Shown piece after piece: positions 47,568-57,289 of a stretch of 64,000 nucleotides of DNA (its first letter is position 1; every line of letters starts with the position of its first letter). Origin of the DNA: Aphelocoma coerulescens (Eukaryota > Chordata > Aves > Passeriformes > Corvidae); the NCBI RefSeq assembly GCF_041296385.1, contig NW_027183768.1:1-64000 (forward strand). The letters run 5' to 3'. A program made the translations under genes and the position numbers. Under the pieces are notes generated by a model, which saw only the letters and a program-made list of their open reading frames with translations, was not told the origin of the DNA and made no database searches.

Positions 47568-48499
47568 ATGTCCAACAGCAGCTCCATCAGGCACTTCCTC
47601 CTGCTGGCATTGGCAGACACGCGGCAGCTGCAGCTCCTGCACTTCTGCCTCTTCCTGGGCATCTCCCTGGCTGCCCTCCTGGCCAACGGCCTCATCATCA
47701 GTGCCGGAGCCTGCGGCCAGCACCTGCACAGCCCCGTGTTCTTCTTCCTGCTCAGCCTGGCCCTCAGCGACCTGGGCTCCATCTGCACCACTGTCCCCAA
47801 GGCCATGCACAATTCCCTCTGGGCACCAGGCACCTCTCCTACTCAGCATGTGCTGCTCAGGTGTTTTTCTTTCTGTTCTTCATCTCAGCAGAGTATTCCC
47901 TCCTCCTCATCATGTGCTACGACCGCTACGTGTCCATCTGCAAAGCCCTGCACTACGGGGCCCTCCTGGGCAGCAGAGCTTGTGCCCACATGGCAGCAGC
48001 TGCCTGGGCCAGTGCCTTTCTCTACACTCTCATGCACATGGCCAATACATTTCCCCTGCCCCTGTGCCAGGGCAATGGCCTGGGCCACTTCTTCTGGGAA
48101 ATCCCACACATCCTCAAGCTCTCCTGCTCCAAATCCTACCTCAGGGAACTTGGGCTCATCGCTGTCAGTGTCTGTTTGGTATTTGGCTGTTTTGTGTTCA
48201 TTGTTTTCTCCTATGTGCAGATCTTCAGGGCCGTGCTGAAGATCCCCTCTGAGCAGGGCCGGCACAAAGCCTTTTCCACGTGCCTCCCTCACCTGGCCAT
48301 GCTCTCTCTGTTCCTCAGCACTGTTATATTTTCCTACCTGAAGCCCCCCTCCATCTCCTCCCCATCCCTGGATGTGGCAGTGTCAGTTCTGTACTCGGTG
48401 CTGCCTCCAGCCCTGAACCCCCTCATCTACAGCCTGAGGAAGCAGGAGCTCAGGGATGCCCTGAGGAAAAGGATCACGGCCGGTTTTCAGCAGCAATAA
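47568..48499 (+). pseudogene. Olfactory receptor, OR14-like, single-base frameshift
   Basis: A seven-helix odorant receptor of about 310 residues in a single coding exon. It starts MSNSSSIRHFLLLAL (sequon NSS), with a splice acceptor (ttccaacag) 14 bp upstream at 47,551-47,553. Landmarks in order: LANGLII (helix 1), LHSPVFFFLLSLALSDL (helix 2), MCYDRYVSICK (end of helix 3), FSYVQIFRAV (helix 5), KAFSTCLPHL (helix 6), PALNPLIYSLR (helix 7). The frame breaks at about 47,823: one base is missing between the TGG codon at 47,820-47,822 and ACC at 47,825, so helices 1-2 and helices 3-7 are in different frames. In addition, the second-loop cysteine expected before EIP is TGG (Trp) at 48,095-48,097. 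OR14 assignment is by overall resemblance; the pseudogene call assumes the missing base is not an assembly error. Confidence 0.9.
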
Positions 48500-50429
48500 A
48501 CTCTCATTCTCCTGCAGAGCTGCTCTGATGTGACTCATTAATGCCCACTCTGTGTCCTGTGTTTGTTGCTGCTGACACAGGTGTTACGCTGCTGTGAATT
48601 TGTTCACACAAAAATCTTTGTCTGTTCCATTTTTAATTTGGTATTTGCCTTTCCAGTGTGACCCAGAGACTGTAGAAACGGGGAGCTGCACTACAGTATG
48701 TGTGTGCTGGAACAAAAGAAAGAAGCCTGTGTTGTCTTGTTTCCCTGACATCTTTCCTCCCTGACTTCTCTGGAGCTGCAGGGTCGGTGCCTCTGGGCAG
48801 AGCTGGGGGAGAAAAGAGTCCCAGCAGGAGAGCACTGCCAGGGAGCCCCAGGACTTCTCCTCCGTAACTCCTCTTCCTTCCCTTCCACACTCCCCTGCAG
48901 AGCCCCTGTGTTGGTTTCAGGCCTCAGGGCTCTGTCAGCTGGGTCCCAGTCCTGCTGTGTGACTGCCCAGGGACTGCAGGCAGGGACAGGCCGTGGGCAC
49001 TGCTGGGACAGAGCTGGGCTCTGCAGCAGCATTTCCATCATGCGAGGGCATCTCCCCAGTGCAGGGCCTGAAAGCTTCAATCTCCTTCCCAATTTTGTCT
49101 CCAGGATGTGCCCAACGCAGCACCCTGGAGAGGAAACCAGCCCTGAGCAGCAAAGGGTGGCAGTGCTCAGGGTGGGGGCACCCAGCAGTGCCCTGGCAAA
49201 GCCAGCGCCGCTGCCAGCAGGGGCCTCTCTGCCCAGCTCACAGAGGTTGTTCTTCCCTCCATGGAGGGACATCCAGGGACCGGGTCAGGGCTCTGTGTTT
49301 GCAGTGCACAGACAAGACACAGCCCTGAACACCCTGTGTGGGGGGGGGGGGGGACATAAACCCAGCGAGCACAAACACCTTCAGCTGTTCCTGGAGTTCC
49401 CAGAGAGTGCCGTCCCCTGGGAACCCCCTGGATGCGGGGCTGGGATGAGCTCCTGTGCACAGAGCTCCCCGTGCCCATCCCTGCGGCCGTGGGGCACCTC
49501 GGGCAGGGGCAGGGCAGGGTGACACCCGCAGGGCTGAGCTCCCTGCCAGGCTCTGGCAGCGGCAGCAGAGCCCAGGGAGCCCCTGCCCGTGCTGCAATGA
49601 ACTGTCTGTGAGCGTGCCAGGGAAGGACTCGTGTCCCTGAGCAGCCCTGGGGCTGTGAGCAGGGCATGAGCCCAGCTCAGGGGTGGGCACCCGACAGAGC
49701 CCTGACGCTTCTGGGTGTGCCCATAAGAGAAGGCTTGGGCAAGGTGACCGTGGTAAAACCTCTCTGTCCATCAAGTGACAACCAAGTGTCTCTGGCACTG
49801 TCCCTCCCCAGCCAGGCACCGGGAGAAAATAAGCTGAGAAAACTGTGAGTCACCATGAAGAGAGATTAATGGTTAGGGAAAGGAAGTAAAGAGCAAAGGC
49901 CAAATGCAGAAGCAAAGAAACCACAGGGAGGCAAGAATTCAGTGCATGGAGTGGCTGCCTTGGAAGACAAATGGATCAATATAGAAAATCCAGACACCCT
50001 CTCGCCCCCTTCCTTTCCCCCAGTCCATTGCTGACCCTGACGTCCCATGGAATGGGAGATCCCTTGGGTCAGTCCAGCCCAGCTGTCCCCTCCCTGTGCC
50101 CTTGGGAACACTTGCCCACCCCCAGCCCATGGTTTGGGGGGGCTGCAGAGACGCCTCATGCGGGGCCAGCCCTGCTCAGGGACAGCCAAAGCCTTGGGCT
50201 GGGACCAAGCCCGCTGCAGCCACAAGTGGCAAGCACAGCAGCCCAGGGGCTGCTCTGGACAAAGGCAACTCCAGCCCAGCCACAGCCTGGCCAAGGGGGC
50301 TCAGGGGGCTCTTCCCACCTCTGTCATTCCATGAATCTTCTCCCTGCAGAGCTCTGTGGAGACACAAGTGACAGAGAGGCAGAAGCAGAGCTATAAAATG
50401 CACCAGTACAAACACAGCAGCTCCTGTGA
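48500..50429. other. Intergenic, no gene recognised
   Basis: No coding domain seen in overlapping open frames. A 14-G run lies at 49,340-49,353. A TATAAAA motif at 50,392-50,398 (gctataaaatgcaccag) lies 32 bp before the repeat segment described next and may be its promoter. Confidence 0.5.
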
Positions 50430-50590
50430 GGAATGAACCCTCCCAGGGCAGCGCTGGGGCAGGAGAAGCACCCAGAGGGAGGATGAGCTCAGGGCATGTG
50501 TGTGTGTCCAAGGCACAGAGGGTGAGGCTGGGCAGAGGTCAGGGCAGGGCTGGCAATGGCAGCGCAGAGCTGAGGGCAGCGAGATTGTCC
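50430..50590 (+). repeat. Dispersed segment, inverted counterpart of 34.25-34.41 kb
   Basis: Contains cccagagggaggatgagctc and gggcatgtgtgtgtg in the same order as the minus strand of 34,245-34,410. It runs directly into 39-bp family repeats. Confidence 0.75.
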
Positions 50591-50849
50591 ATTGGGACAC
50601 GACGCAGCCTCATGGAACTCAGCAGGCCCCTGTGCCAACATGGAATCTCATGGAAACACGGCTCCACTGACAAGGCGGGGCCTCAGAGGACGCAGGTGCC
50701 ACTGGGCCATTGCCAGCTCCTGTGGAATCCAGCGTCCATAGTGACAGCTGACAGCGCAGCCTCAGGGCTACATGGGGACCATTGTGACAATCTCATGGAA
50801 CCAAGGGTCACTTGTGACAGAGAGGGGCCACATGGAACACAAGGGCCAC
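50591..50849 (+). repeat. 39-bp family minisatellite, plus orientation
   Basis: Degenerate copies with catggaaccaagggtcacttgtgaca-type content, including ggggaccattgtgacaatc and gggccacatggaac. It ends exactly where an LTR-like sequence begins, suggesting the LTR inserted into the repeat. Confidence 0.75.
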
Positions 50850-51800
50850 TGTCGTGGTTTGACACTGTCTCAAATATCAGGTAGCCATGAAAATCATCAC
50901 GAAGGGCTCATGAGTTGAGATAAGGATTGGGAGAAAAACATTCTAAGTTCAAAACAGGCTCAAACTTAAAGGCATAAAGTAAATTTATTATTAACGGAGT
51001 AGGATAATGAGGAAGAAAATAAGCCTTTCAAACACCTTTTTTCCTCTCCATCCCCTCCCTCTTTCCCTCCGACAGCGCAGGGAGACAGGGCCTGGGAGTG
51101 TTCAAGCCAGTTCATCACTCGAGATCTTTCTTCAGTTCCCTCAGGGAGGGGAGTCTCTTTCTTCTGCTCTGCCATGGGCTCCTTCCCACAGGAGACAGTT
51201 CTCTGTGCACTTCTCCAGCGCGTTTCTAATTTCACGAGTATCAATCCCTCCCAGCCTGCTGTAACGTGAGTCCCTCCCACGGGCAAAACGGTCTTCCCAA
51301 AACTGCAGGTGTGGTCATTAGTCCATGGGGTGTAGTCTTTTAAGGATCAGCTGCTTCAGTTCGGAAGCAAGGGCCCTCTTTCTCTATCTCTGGAAGCAGG
51401 AGCCCTCTCTCCCTGTTCAGGTCTCCCCCTGGATTACAGCTTTTGTAGCACCCAGCCGCTCCGCTGTGAGCACCTTTTCCCACGGGCTGGGAGTGGATCT
51501 CTGCATCCCCCCGTGGACTTCATGGATCCCAGGGAGACAGTTTGTTTTATCCCAGTCCTCAGCACGGCTTGCAGAGAAAATCTCGACTCCGACGCTGGGA
51601 GCATCTCCTGCCCCTCTTTCTTTCCACTGACCTTGGTGCCGTCAAGTTGTCTTTCTCTACATGTCCTCACTCCCTCCTCTTTCTACAACTAGGAGGAAAA
51701 AACTGCTGCTTGTAAATGATGTGTAAACATGTTAAGAATAACCTTTCTATGCAGATATTAACTAGTTAACATTATAACTGGGGTCAAAGTAACAAGATGC
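50850..51800. mobile_element. LTR-like element starting tgtcgtggtttgac
   Basis: The start tgtcgtggtttgacac and the following AT-rich aaatttattatt stretch resemble passerine ERVL-type LTRs as I remember them. No internal retroviral gene is attached, so it would be a solo LTR. The right end is uncertain, because the next LTR begins within about 50 bp and no target-site duplication was found. Confidence 0.55.
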
Positions 51801-51839
51801 TAATATAGCTTGAGTTATAATGAAAAGCGGACAGAACTC

Positions 51840-52349
51840 CACTACTAAATAAGTAGTAAAGTAGGTGGGTATGCTTTATTCCAGCGCTGGGACGCACGGG
51901 GGATCGCTCCTCCAAAATCACGCGTGCCGACAGCTGCATTCAGCTCGGTATTTACTGGGTTACAAGTTCCATATTCATTAAGTTTCCTAACAAACTTATA
52001 CATATTCATCACCTAGCCCCGCCCAGCCTCGCTTGGTTTTATTGTGAACTCAAAAGTCATTTACATCCGCGTAGCGCTTGTGCAGTGTTGTTTGGTGGTT
52101 GTGGTAGGGGTCTTCCGAGGGTCTTTTGATGAAGTCAGGGGGAGTCTTCCTCGTCTGAACTTTTCACCTTTCTCTCCTGCGCATGCTCTTTTATACCTTT
52201 GGCCTGGGTTTAAGCTTTGGCACTGGTTTGAGCTAGTTTTGGGATGAGGCAGGATGTCTGTCTGAGACTCCCGCTGGTCTTATCAGCGGTCTCCTATCTT
52301 TTCTTCCTGCTCTGCTATGCTGACCAAGCTAGATGCATTGCTCCTGACA
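51840..52349 (-). mobile_element. Solo LTR, minus orientation (ERVK-like)
   Basis: On the minus strand it begins tgtcaggagcaatgc (52,349 leftwards), has a TATA box (ggtataaaagagcatgc, near 52,185-52,200) and a poly(A) signal AATAAA (51,875-51,880). This is the order expected of U3-R-U5. It lies 180 bp upstream of the surviving MHC class II beta exons and may mark the place where that gene was cut. The left limit is approximate. Confidence 0.65.
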
Positions 52350-52528
52350 AACGAATTCTTCTGCTCCCCATCCCCCTGATTCACTGGTCCCAGTGTATCC
52401 TGGTGTCCCATTCTCTCCCAGTTCATCCCATTCTGTCCCAGTCCTTTCCGGTCCCTTCCCGACAGCCACCGCCGTTTCCTGTATCTGTGTTCCCCTCCCC
52501 CCCCAAGGCTGCCCCCCCACCCCCCAAG

Positions 52529-52715
52529 ATGCTGACGGGGATCGGGGGCTTCGTGTTGGCCTTCGTCTTCCTGGCGCTGGGGCTCGGCTTCTACCTGCAC
52601 AAGCAGGTGATGGGAGGGGCCCGGGGGTCGCGTCCCCCCTCTCCTGGAGCTCTGTGCTCCCCCGGGGCCCCCCAGCCCGGTGTCACCCCCTTTGCTCTGC
52701 CCACAGAGCTCCTGA
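52529..52715 (+). pseudogene. MHC class II beta chain, last two coding exons only
   Basis: Exon at 52,529 (5' edge uncertain by up to 25 bp) to 52,606 encodes the class II beta transmembrane segment, MLTGIGGFVLAFVFLALGLG then FYLHKQ, with the GxGGFVL helix-packing pattern of that family. A GT donor follows. After a 100-bp intron with an AG acceptor (52,705-52,706), the last exon gives SS and TGA (52,707-52,715); frame and length fit a short class II cytoplasmic tail. The intron-like tcccagttcatcccattctg sequence lies upstream. Signal peptide, beta-1 and beta-2 exons are absent from the window, and two LTRs occupy the upstream space. The normal protein presents peptides to CD4 T cells; this fragment cannot. 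Confidence 0.85.
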
Positions 52716-53175
52716 GCCGCCGGTGGCCGCAGCCCCTCCCCGTGGCCTCGGGCCCGGCCAGGACCCCCCGCTCCATCCCCGCGCTGATTTTGGGGGTCGT
52801 GTGTCCCCCCCAGCCCCGCTGTCACTCTGCCCCTGCCCGGCTGCTCCCAGTGTTTCCAGGAAGGCTTCCCAGTTCGCCCCGGTCCCGTTTATTGGGAAAC
52901 AGTGGGAAGGGACTTTGGGGGATCCCGCGGGGGGACCGAGAGTGGAGGGGGCAGAACCGGCCCCAGGATGGATCGAGAATGGGGACCCCCGTGTGTCACC
53001 CCTGTGTCACCCCCCCCCCCGGGGGGCCCTTGGGAGGCACCTGAACCCCAAATCGGCACCCAGCGAACCCCAAAGGCGCAGAGACCCCCCCCTAAGCCGC
53101 CCCACAGCCCCCAACGACCAACCAAAATCCCCCGCGAGTATCAGATAATCAGAGAAGGCGTTGAACAACCTTCAG
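52716..53175. other. 3' flank of the class II fragment
   Basis: GC-rich, probably former 3' UTR. No plus-strand AATAAA seen; the minus strand has cccaataaacggg near 52,889. No other gene recognised. Confidence 0.5.
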
Positions 53176-53217
53176 CCAATCAGAGCGCGCGGCGCTGGTG
53201 ACTCACCAGTTGCCAGG
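53176..53217 (-). promoter_or_regulatory. MHC class II-type X1/X2/Y promoter module, minus strand
   Basis: Read on the minus strand: X1-like CCTGGCAACTGG (53,217-53,206), X2-like TGAGTCA (53,205-53,199), 15 bp, then Y box CTGATTGG (53,183-53,176). Established knowledge: these boxes bind RFX, CREB/ATF and NF-Y and recruit CIITA at class II and related genes. Box order, the abutting X1 and X2, and the 15-bp gap equal my recollection of the HLA-DRA promoter. A clear S/W box further upstream was not found. Its orientation would drive transcription leftwards, antisense to the class II beta fragment. Confidence 0.7.
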
Positions 53218-53870
53218 CAGACCCGCAGCGCTCAGCGCTCCCCACCCGGACCCCGCCTGCGCCCCCCCTCGCTCCCAGCGCCCCCCGCCAGGGGAATTTG
53301 AGGAGGGGGCGCGTGGGGGGCGCCCAGGCCGGGCCCAGAGCCCAGCCCTGCCCCAGCCCGACCTCTCCCGGCTCCATCCCGGCTCCATCCCGGCTCCTCC
53401 CGCGGGATGCGACCGCGCTGGGAAAACGGGGGGCCAAGGGTGGGCGCTGGGCCCGGGGGGAGCAGGAGAAAGGATGGGAGAGGAGGAGAAGGAGAAGGAG
53501 AAGGAGGCACCTTTTAATGATATTTTATTGAGTCTCATTTTTTAGAGACCGGGATCAATACTCCCCAGCCGTCAAGGCGAGTCCCTCAGGGCTGCGGGGC
53601 CCTGCTGCCGGCTCACCCCGTGCCAGCCCAGCGCCAGCGCTCAGCGGGGCTTTGGCTTCCCGTGCCCTTTCCCGTGTCCCCAGCCCAGCGTCACCACCCC
53701 CGTGTCCCTAGGTCGTGCCCCACCCCTGCCCCCCTCCCCCTTTGTCGAGACACGGAGGATGAGAATTTCCCCATCATCCACCCCAAGAGTTCCCCCGAGC
53801 CCATTTCCTCTCCTGCTTTCCCTTGGCAGCAGAGCCCCACCCCTCCTGGCTGCCCCCTCCTGTCAGGGAC
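53218..53870. other. GC-rich interval with a minus-strand poly(A) signal
   Basis: Contains a short GAGAAG-type run (about 53,480-53,506) and a minus-strand AATAAA at 53,524-53,529 within actcaataaaatatc. The latter could be the 3' end of a minus-strand gene reading from the right, but no exon of such a gene is recognised. Confidence 0.45.
53524..53529 (-). promoter_or_regulatory. Possible minus-strand poly(A) signal
   Basis: AATAAA on the minus strand in an AT-rich island inside GC-rich DNA. No matching gene found. Confidence 0.3.
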
Positions 53871-54028
53871 TTGGAGAGAGCCAGGTCCCCCCTGAGCCTC
53901 CTTTCCTCCAGGCTCAGCCCCCTCAGATCCCTCAGCTGCCCCTCAGAAGTCCTCCAGAGCCTTCCCCAGCTCCATTCCCATCTCTGGACGTGCTCCAGCC
54001 CCTCCATGTCTTTCTTGCACTTTGAAGC
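53871..54028 (-). mobile_element. CR1 LINE fragment
   Basis: The plus strand carries the familiar reverse-complement signature of CR1 3' sequence: cctcctttcctccaggctcag, then cccttccccagctcc-like, tctctggacgtgctccag and cctccatgtctttcttgcac. The element is therefore in minus orientation, truncated and diverged. CR1 is the main bird LINE. Confidence 0.85.
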
Positions 54029-54520
54029 CCAATCGCTGCCCTGTCGCTGCAGGTGCCAAAACCCCAGGGAGACTCCTTGGAAATGGGGGTAGAGAGGAGC
54101 CCTTCAAAGGGAAACGTGTGCAAAACTGCTCCCAATGGCCGAGCGGGTTTGGTGTAGCTGCGGGAGGAAGAGATGCTCCGGGACTCCGCCTCGGCCCCGG
54201 AGCGGAGCGGCCCGTGCTGGCGCGGGGCGCGCGGGGCTCGGCCGTGGGGCGCGCGGGGGGGAACGGACACACGGGCACCGGACACACGGACACGCGGACA
54301 AACGCTCCCAGCGCTTCAGCGGCAGCAGCGGCAGCAGCGGCAGCAGCGGCAGCAGCGGCAGCAGCGGCAGCAGCACAAAAGCAGCGAGTCCACGAACCCT
54401 CTGCGTCCCTTCTCCTGCTCCTCCTCTCCCTCTCCCAGTGTCTCGCACCCTCTCCCGCTCTCCCTTTCGTTCCCCAACCCCCCCTCCCGCGGCCTCCCTC
54501 TCCCCAGGCCCGGCCGGGCC
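54029..54520 (+). promoter_or_regulatory. CpG-rich 5' region of the PIM-like kinase gene
   Basis: CpG becomes dense from about 54,150 and stays so into exon 1, as in a CpG-island promoter. It includes the 9-bp tandem repeat listed next. No TATA box seen. A longer open frame in the same frame as exon 1 starts at an ATG at 54,173, so an N-terminal extension cannot be excluded. Confidence 0.55.
54318..54374 (+). repeat. AGCGGCAGC 9-bp tandem repeat
   Basis: About six copies of agcggcagc. It lies 147 bp upstream of the chosen kinase start and would encode serine-, glycine- or glutamine-rich runs if translated. Confidence 0.9.
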
Positions 54521-57022
54521 ATGCCCCCGGCCCGCCCCCGGCCCCGGGCGGGGCTGCCCCCTCCCCGCCCCCGGGCGTCCCGCCGCGGTCCCGCCTCCGC
54601 CCGGCTCTCGCCGTCCTGGCTGTGGCGCTGCTGGGCGGGCATCAGTGCCTGGCTCCTGGGCAGCATCGCCAGCCCCTGGCTCCGGCTGGCCCGACCCCTA
54701 CCCCGGCCCCGGCCCCGGCCCCGGTCCCGGCCTCGGCTCCTCCCGGGGCCCGCCGGGGACACAGGCGGCGCGGCCGCTCCCGCCGCCTCCGCAGCGTCTT
54801 CCCCGCTCCGAGCTCCGCCGCTCTTGAGCGCGGCCGCCGGCCCCGAGCCGCCGGTGGCCCCTCCAAAAGAGCCCCCATGTGGGGATGGCCGGCCCGGGGC
54901 GGTTGAGCGGCGCTCGGGGGCCGTTCCTGGCCCCGGGCCGAGCGCTGACGGCCGCGTCTCGCGGGCACGGAAGGCGCAGCAGGGCCTGAAGGAGCGCTAC
55001 CGGCTGGGTTCGCTGCTGGGGCGCGGCGGCTTCGGCAGCGTCTTCGCGGCCACGCGGCTCTCGGACGGCGCCCCGGTGAGTGGCGGGGCCGGCGGCGGGC
55101 GCAGGAGGCGGGGGGCAAAGGAGGAGGAGAAGGAGCATGGGGCTGGGCACGGCGGGCGGCGAGCTCAGCCCGCTGCTCCCCTTGCCTTGCAGGTGGCCAT
55201 CAAACGGGTGCCGCGGAACCGCATCGGCCATTGGGGCGAGCTGGTGAGTGAGCGAGGGGCAGCGGGAGAGACCGGGGCGCGACGGGCGGGGATGAGCCGA
55301 GGCCCGGCAGGGTGGAAGCCGCCAGAACACTTCGAGGGAGAGCGGCCGTGGGGCCAGCGGAGCGCGCAGAGCGTCCCCGGCTGGCTGAGGGCTTCCCGAG
55401 CCCCGGCACGGCATCAGCTCCGCTGACAGCACCGTGCTCCTCCCACAGCCCGACGGCACCCGAGCACCACTGGAGATCGTGCTGCTGGACAAGGTGTCCG
55501 CTGGCTTCCCTGGCATCGTCCAGCTCCACGAGTGGCTGGAGCTCCCCAACAACGTGGTGATGGTGCTGGAGCGCCCGGAGCGGTCTCAGGACCTCCTTCA
55601 CTTCATTTGGGCACGGGGCTTCCTGTGTGAGGAGGTGGCGCGGCACCTGTTCCGCCAGGTGCTGGAGGCCGTGCGGCACTGCACCAGCTGCGGGGTCCTG
55701 CACCGGGACATCAAACCGGAGAACATCCTGGTTGACCTGGCAACCGGGCAGGCCAAACTCATCGACTTTGGCTGTGGCACCTACCTGCAAGCCGCAGCCT
55801 ACACCAGCTTTGCAGGTGAGCCCACGCAGGGGGAGGCTCCTGGTAGCGGCATCTCACAGCCCAACATCTCACGGCCCAACATCTCACAGCCCAAAGCCAG
55901 CTGTGGCAGGGGGGATTCTCCCTTTTGCTGCCAGTCATGGCAGCCGGAGTCTTCAGCTGAGCTGCTTTTGAGCGGCGCTGGCTGAAGGGCTATTTTCCAG
56001 CCTTGCTGGCAGCCTTTCGCCAGCCACTCTGCCCAGGACTGGCGCTGGGGCTGGGGCAGCCAGCGTCACAGAAACACCCGTGGGTGGGAGTAGCAGAGAG
56101 GGGGGCCCAGAACCTGTGCTCCAGCCCGTTTGGTGTGCAGGCGAGACAGGGCTCGGACTGCTCTGCTGCCCGTGCTTGCCTTGGCTTAAGAATGGTTTCT
56201 GGGGCAGTGCAGGCAGGGAGGATGAAAGCGTGGTTTTTCCCCAGCACCAAGTGGGTTTTTCCTTTGCATGGAATGCTCGGGCCTTGCCAGGGCTTCCGCT
56301 GCCCTCTTGCGACACCAGCGGCTTCTTTTCCAACCCCCAGTTTGTACGCAAGTCCCAGGTGCTGGCAAGAGGGCAGCGGGTCACGCCGCGTGCCGCTGCT
56401 GCGGCCCCCGCATGCCCAGGGATGCTGGGGCGAGGCTCTGGGAGCAGGCAGCGTCCCCCTGAAGAACTCCACCTCTATTCCATAGGAACACCGTCCTACA
56501 GCCCCCCGGAATGGACCCTGTTAGGCTGGTACCACGGCGAGGCAGCGACCGTCTGGTCCCTGGGCATCGTGCTGCACCAGATGGTCTGCGGGGAGCACCC
56601 TTTCAGGAGGGGCTGGCACAGCACCTGGGGCCGGCTCTCGCTCCCACGACGGCTCTCTCCAGGTGGATCCTCGTCTCTGCAGCACGGGGGGAATAGCAGT
56701 GCTGGGAGACAGCAGCGGGCTCAGGAGCATCCCGCACTGGCAGCTGCTGAGCAGGTGGCAATGTCCTGCTCTCCTGCTCTCCAAAAGAAAGAATTGATGG
56801 CAAAGTTTAGGCACAGCCCTGAGCACACGCAGCACGGCCTGGCCATGGCAAGAGTGGGGCAAAGCGGACAGGAGCCTTCTGCAACTGACTGGCGCTTTCT
56901 GCTTTCTCTCCGCAGAGTGCCAGGATCTCATCCGACGGTGTTTAACCGTGCTCTCCTCGGAAAGGCCCTCATTAGAAGACCTGTCCTGTGATCCTTGGAT
57001 GCAGGATATTCACATGCCATAG
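54521..57022 (+). CDS. PIM1-like: PIM1-like serine/threonine kinase, five exons, apparently intact
   Basis: Coding exons 54,521-55,075, 55,193-55,243, 55,449-55,815, 56,486-56,662 and 56,916-57,022 join in frame (phases 0, 0, 1, 1) to 418 residues; all introns are GT-AG (117, 205, 670 and 253 bp). Kinase features: glycine loop GRGGFGSV (167-174), VAIK lysine 189, candidate helix-C Glu211, hinge LERPE (242-246) with the proline typical of PIM kinases, catalytic HRDIKPEN (287-294, Asp289), DFG 308-310, YSPPEW (329-334; PPE in place of APE, as in PIM), and AATVWSLG (344-351). PIM kinases are constitutively active cytosolic and nuclear kinases promoting survival and growth, and this copy keeps the residues needed for catalysis. 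The first 155 or so residues are proline- and arginine-rich and not conserved-looking, so the start codon is the weakest part; in-frame ATGs exist upstream. No AATAAA follows closely. Confidence 0.88.
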
Positions 57023-57289
57023 GAGAAGGGAGAGAGCCACGTGCACGCTTTGACCCAGGGAGCCGGTAAGTTCCAGCTGCACACGCGCCTTGGCAGGAAG
57101 CAGCAAAGAAAGGCAGAGATTTTGTCCTGCCTGAATCGCTGCGCAGGGCTCCTCAGCTGGGCACGCGCAGCCCTGCTGCTGGAGCTGAGCTGCTCTTCCC
57201 AGCACTGGTGGCCCCCATGCCAGCTGCTTTTGCTTGTTCTGCTTCAGCGACAGCCGGGGCCCTGGGCAGAGCACTGACAGCCTGCTCCA
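57023..57289. other. Spacer between kinase gene and broken second copy
   Basis: No gene. The sequence is homologous to the minus strand of about 41,030-41,297, including tttgtcctg and cactggtggcc blocks, and belongs to the inverted duplication. Confidence 0.7.

Noticed and set aside
49340..49353. A G14 run, considered as a regulatory quadruplex.
   Set aside because: A single homopolymer with no further G-tracts; more likely a slippage-prone run.
48908..49522. A 204-codon open frame downstream of the olfactory receptor, checked as a second receptor.
   Set aside because: No transmembrane pattern and none of the OR landmarks.
52889..53125. A minus-strand open frame starting MVGRWGLWGG, downstream of the class II promoter module, considered as a signal peptide exon.
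   Set aside because: It does not look like a class II leader, has no clear donor site at a fitting place, and is followed by no class II domain.
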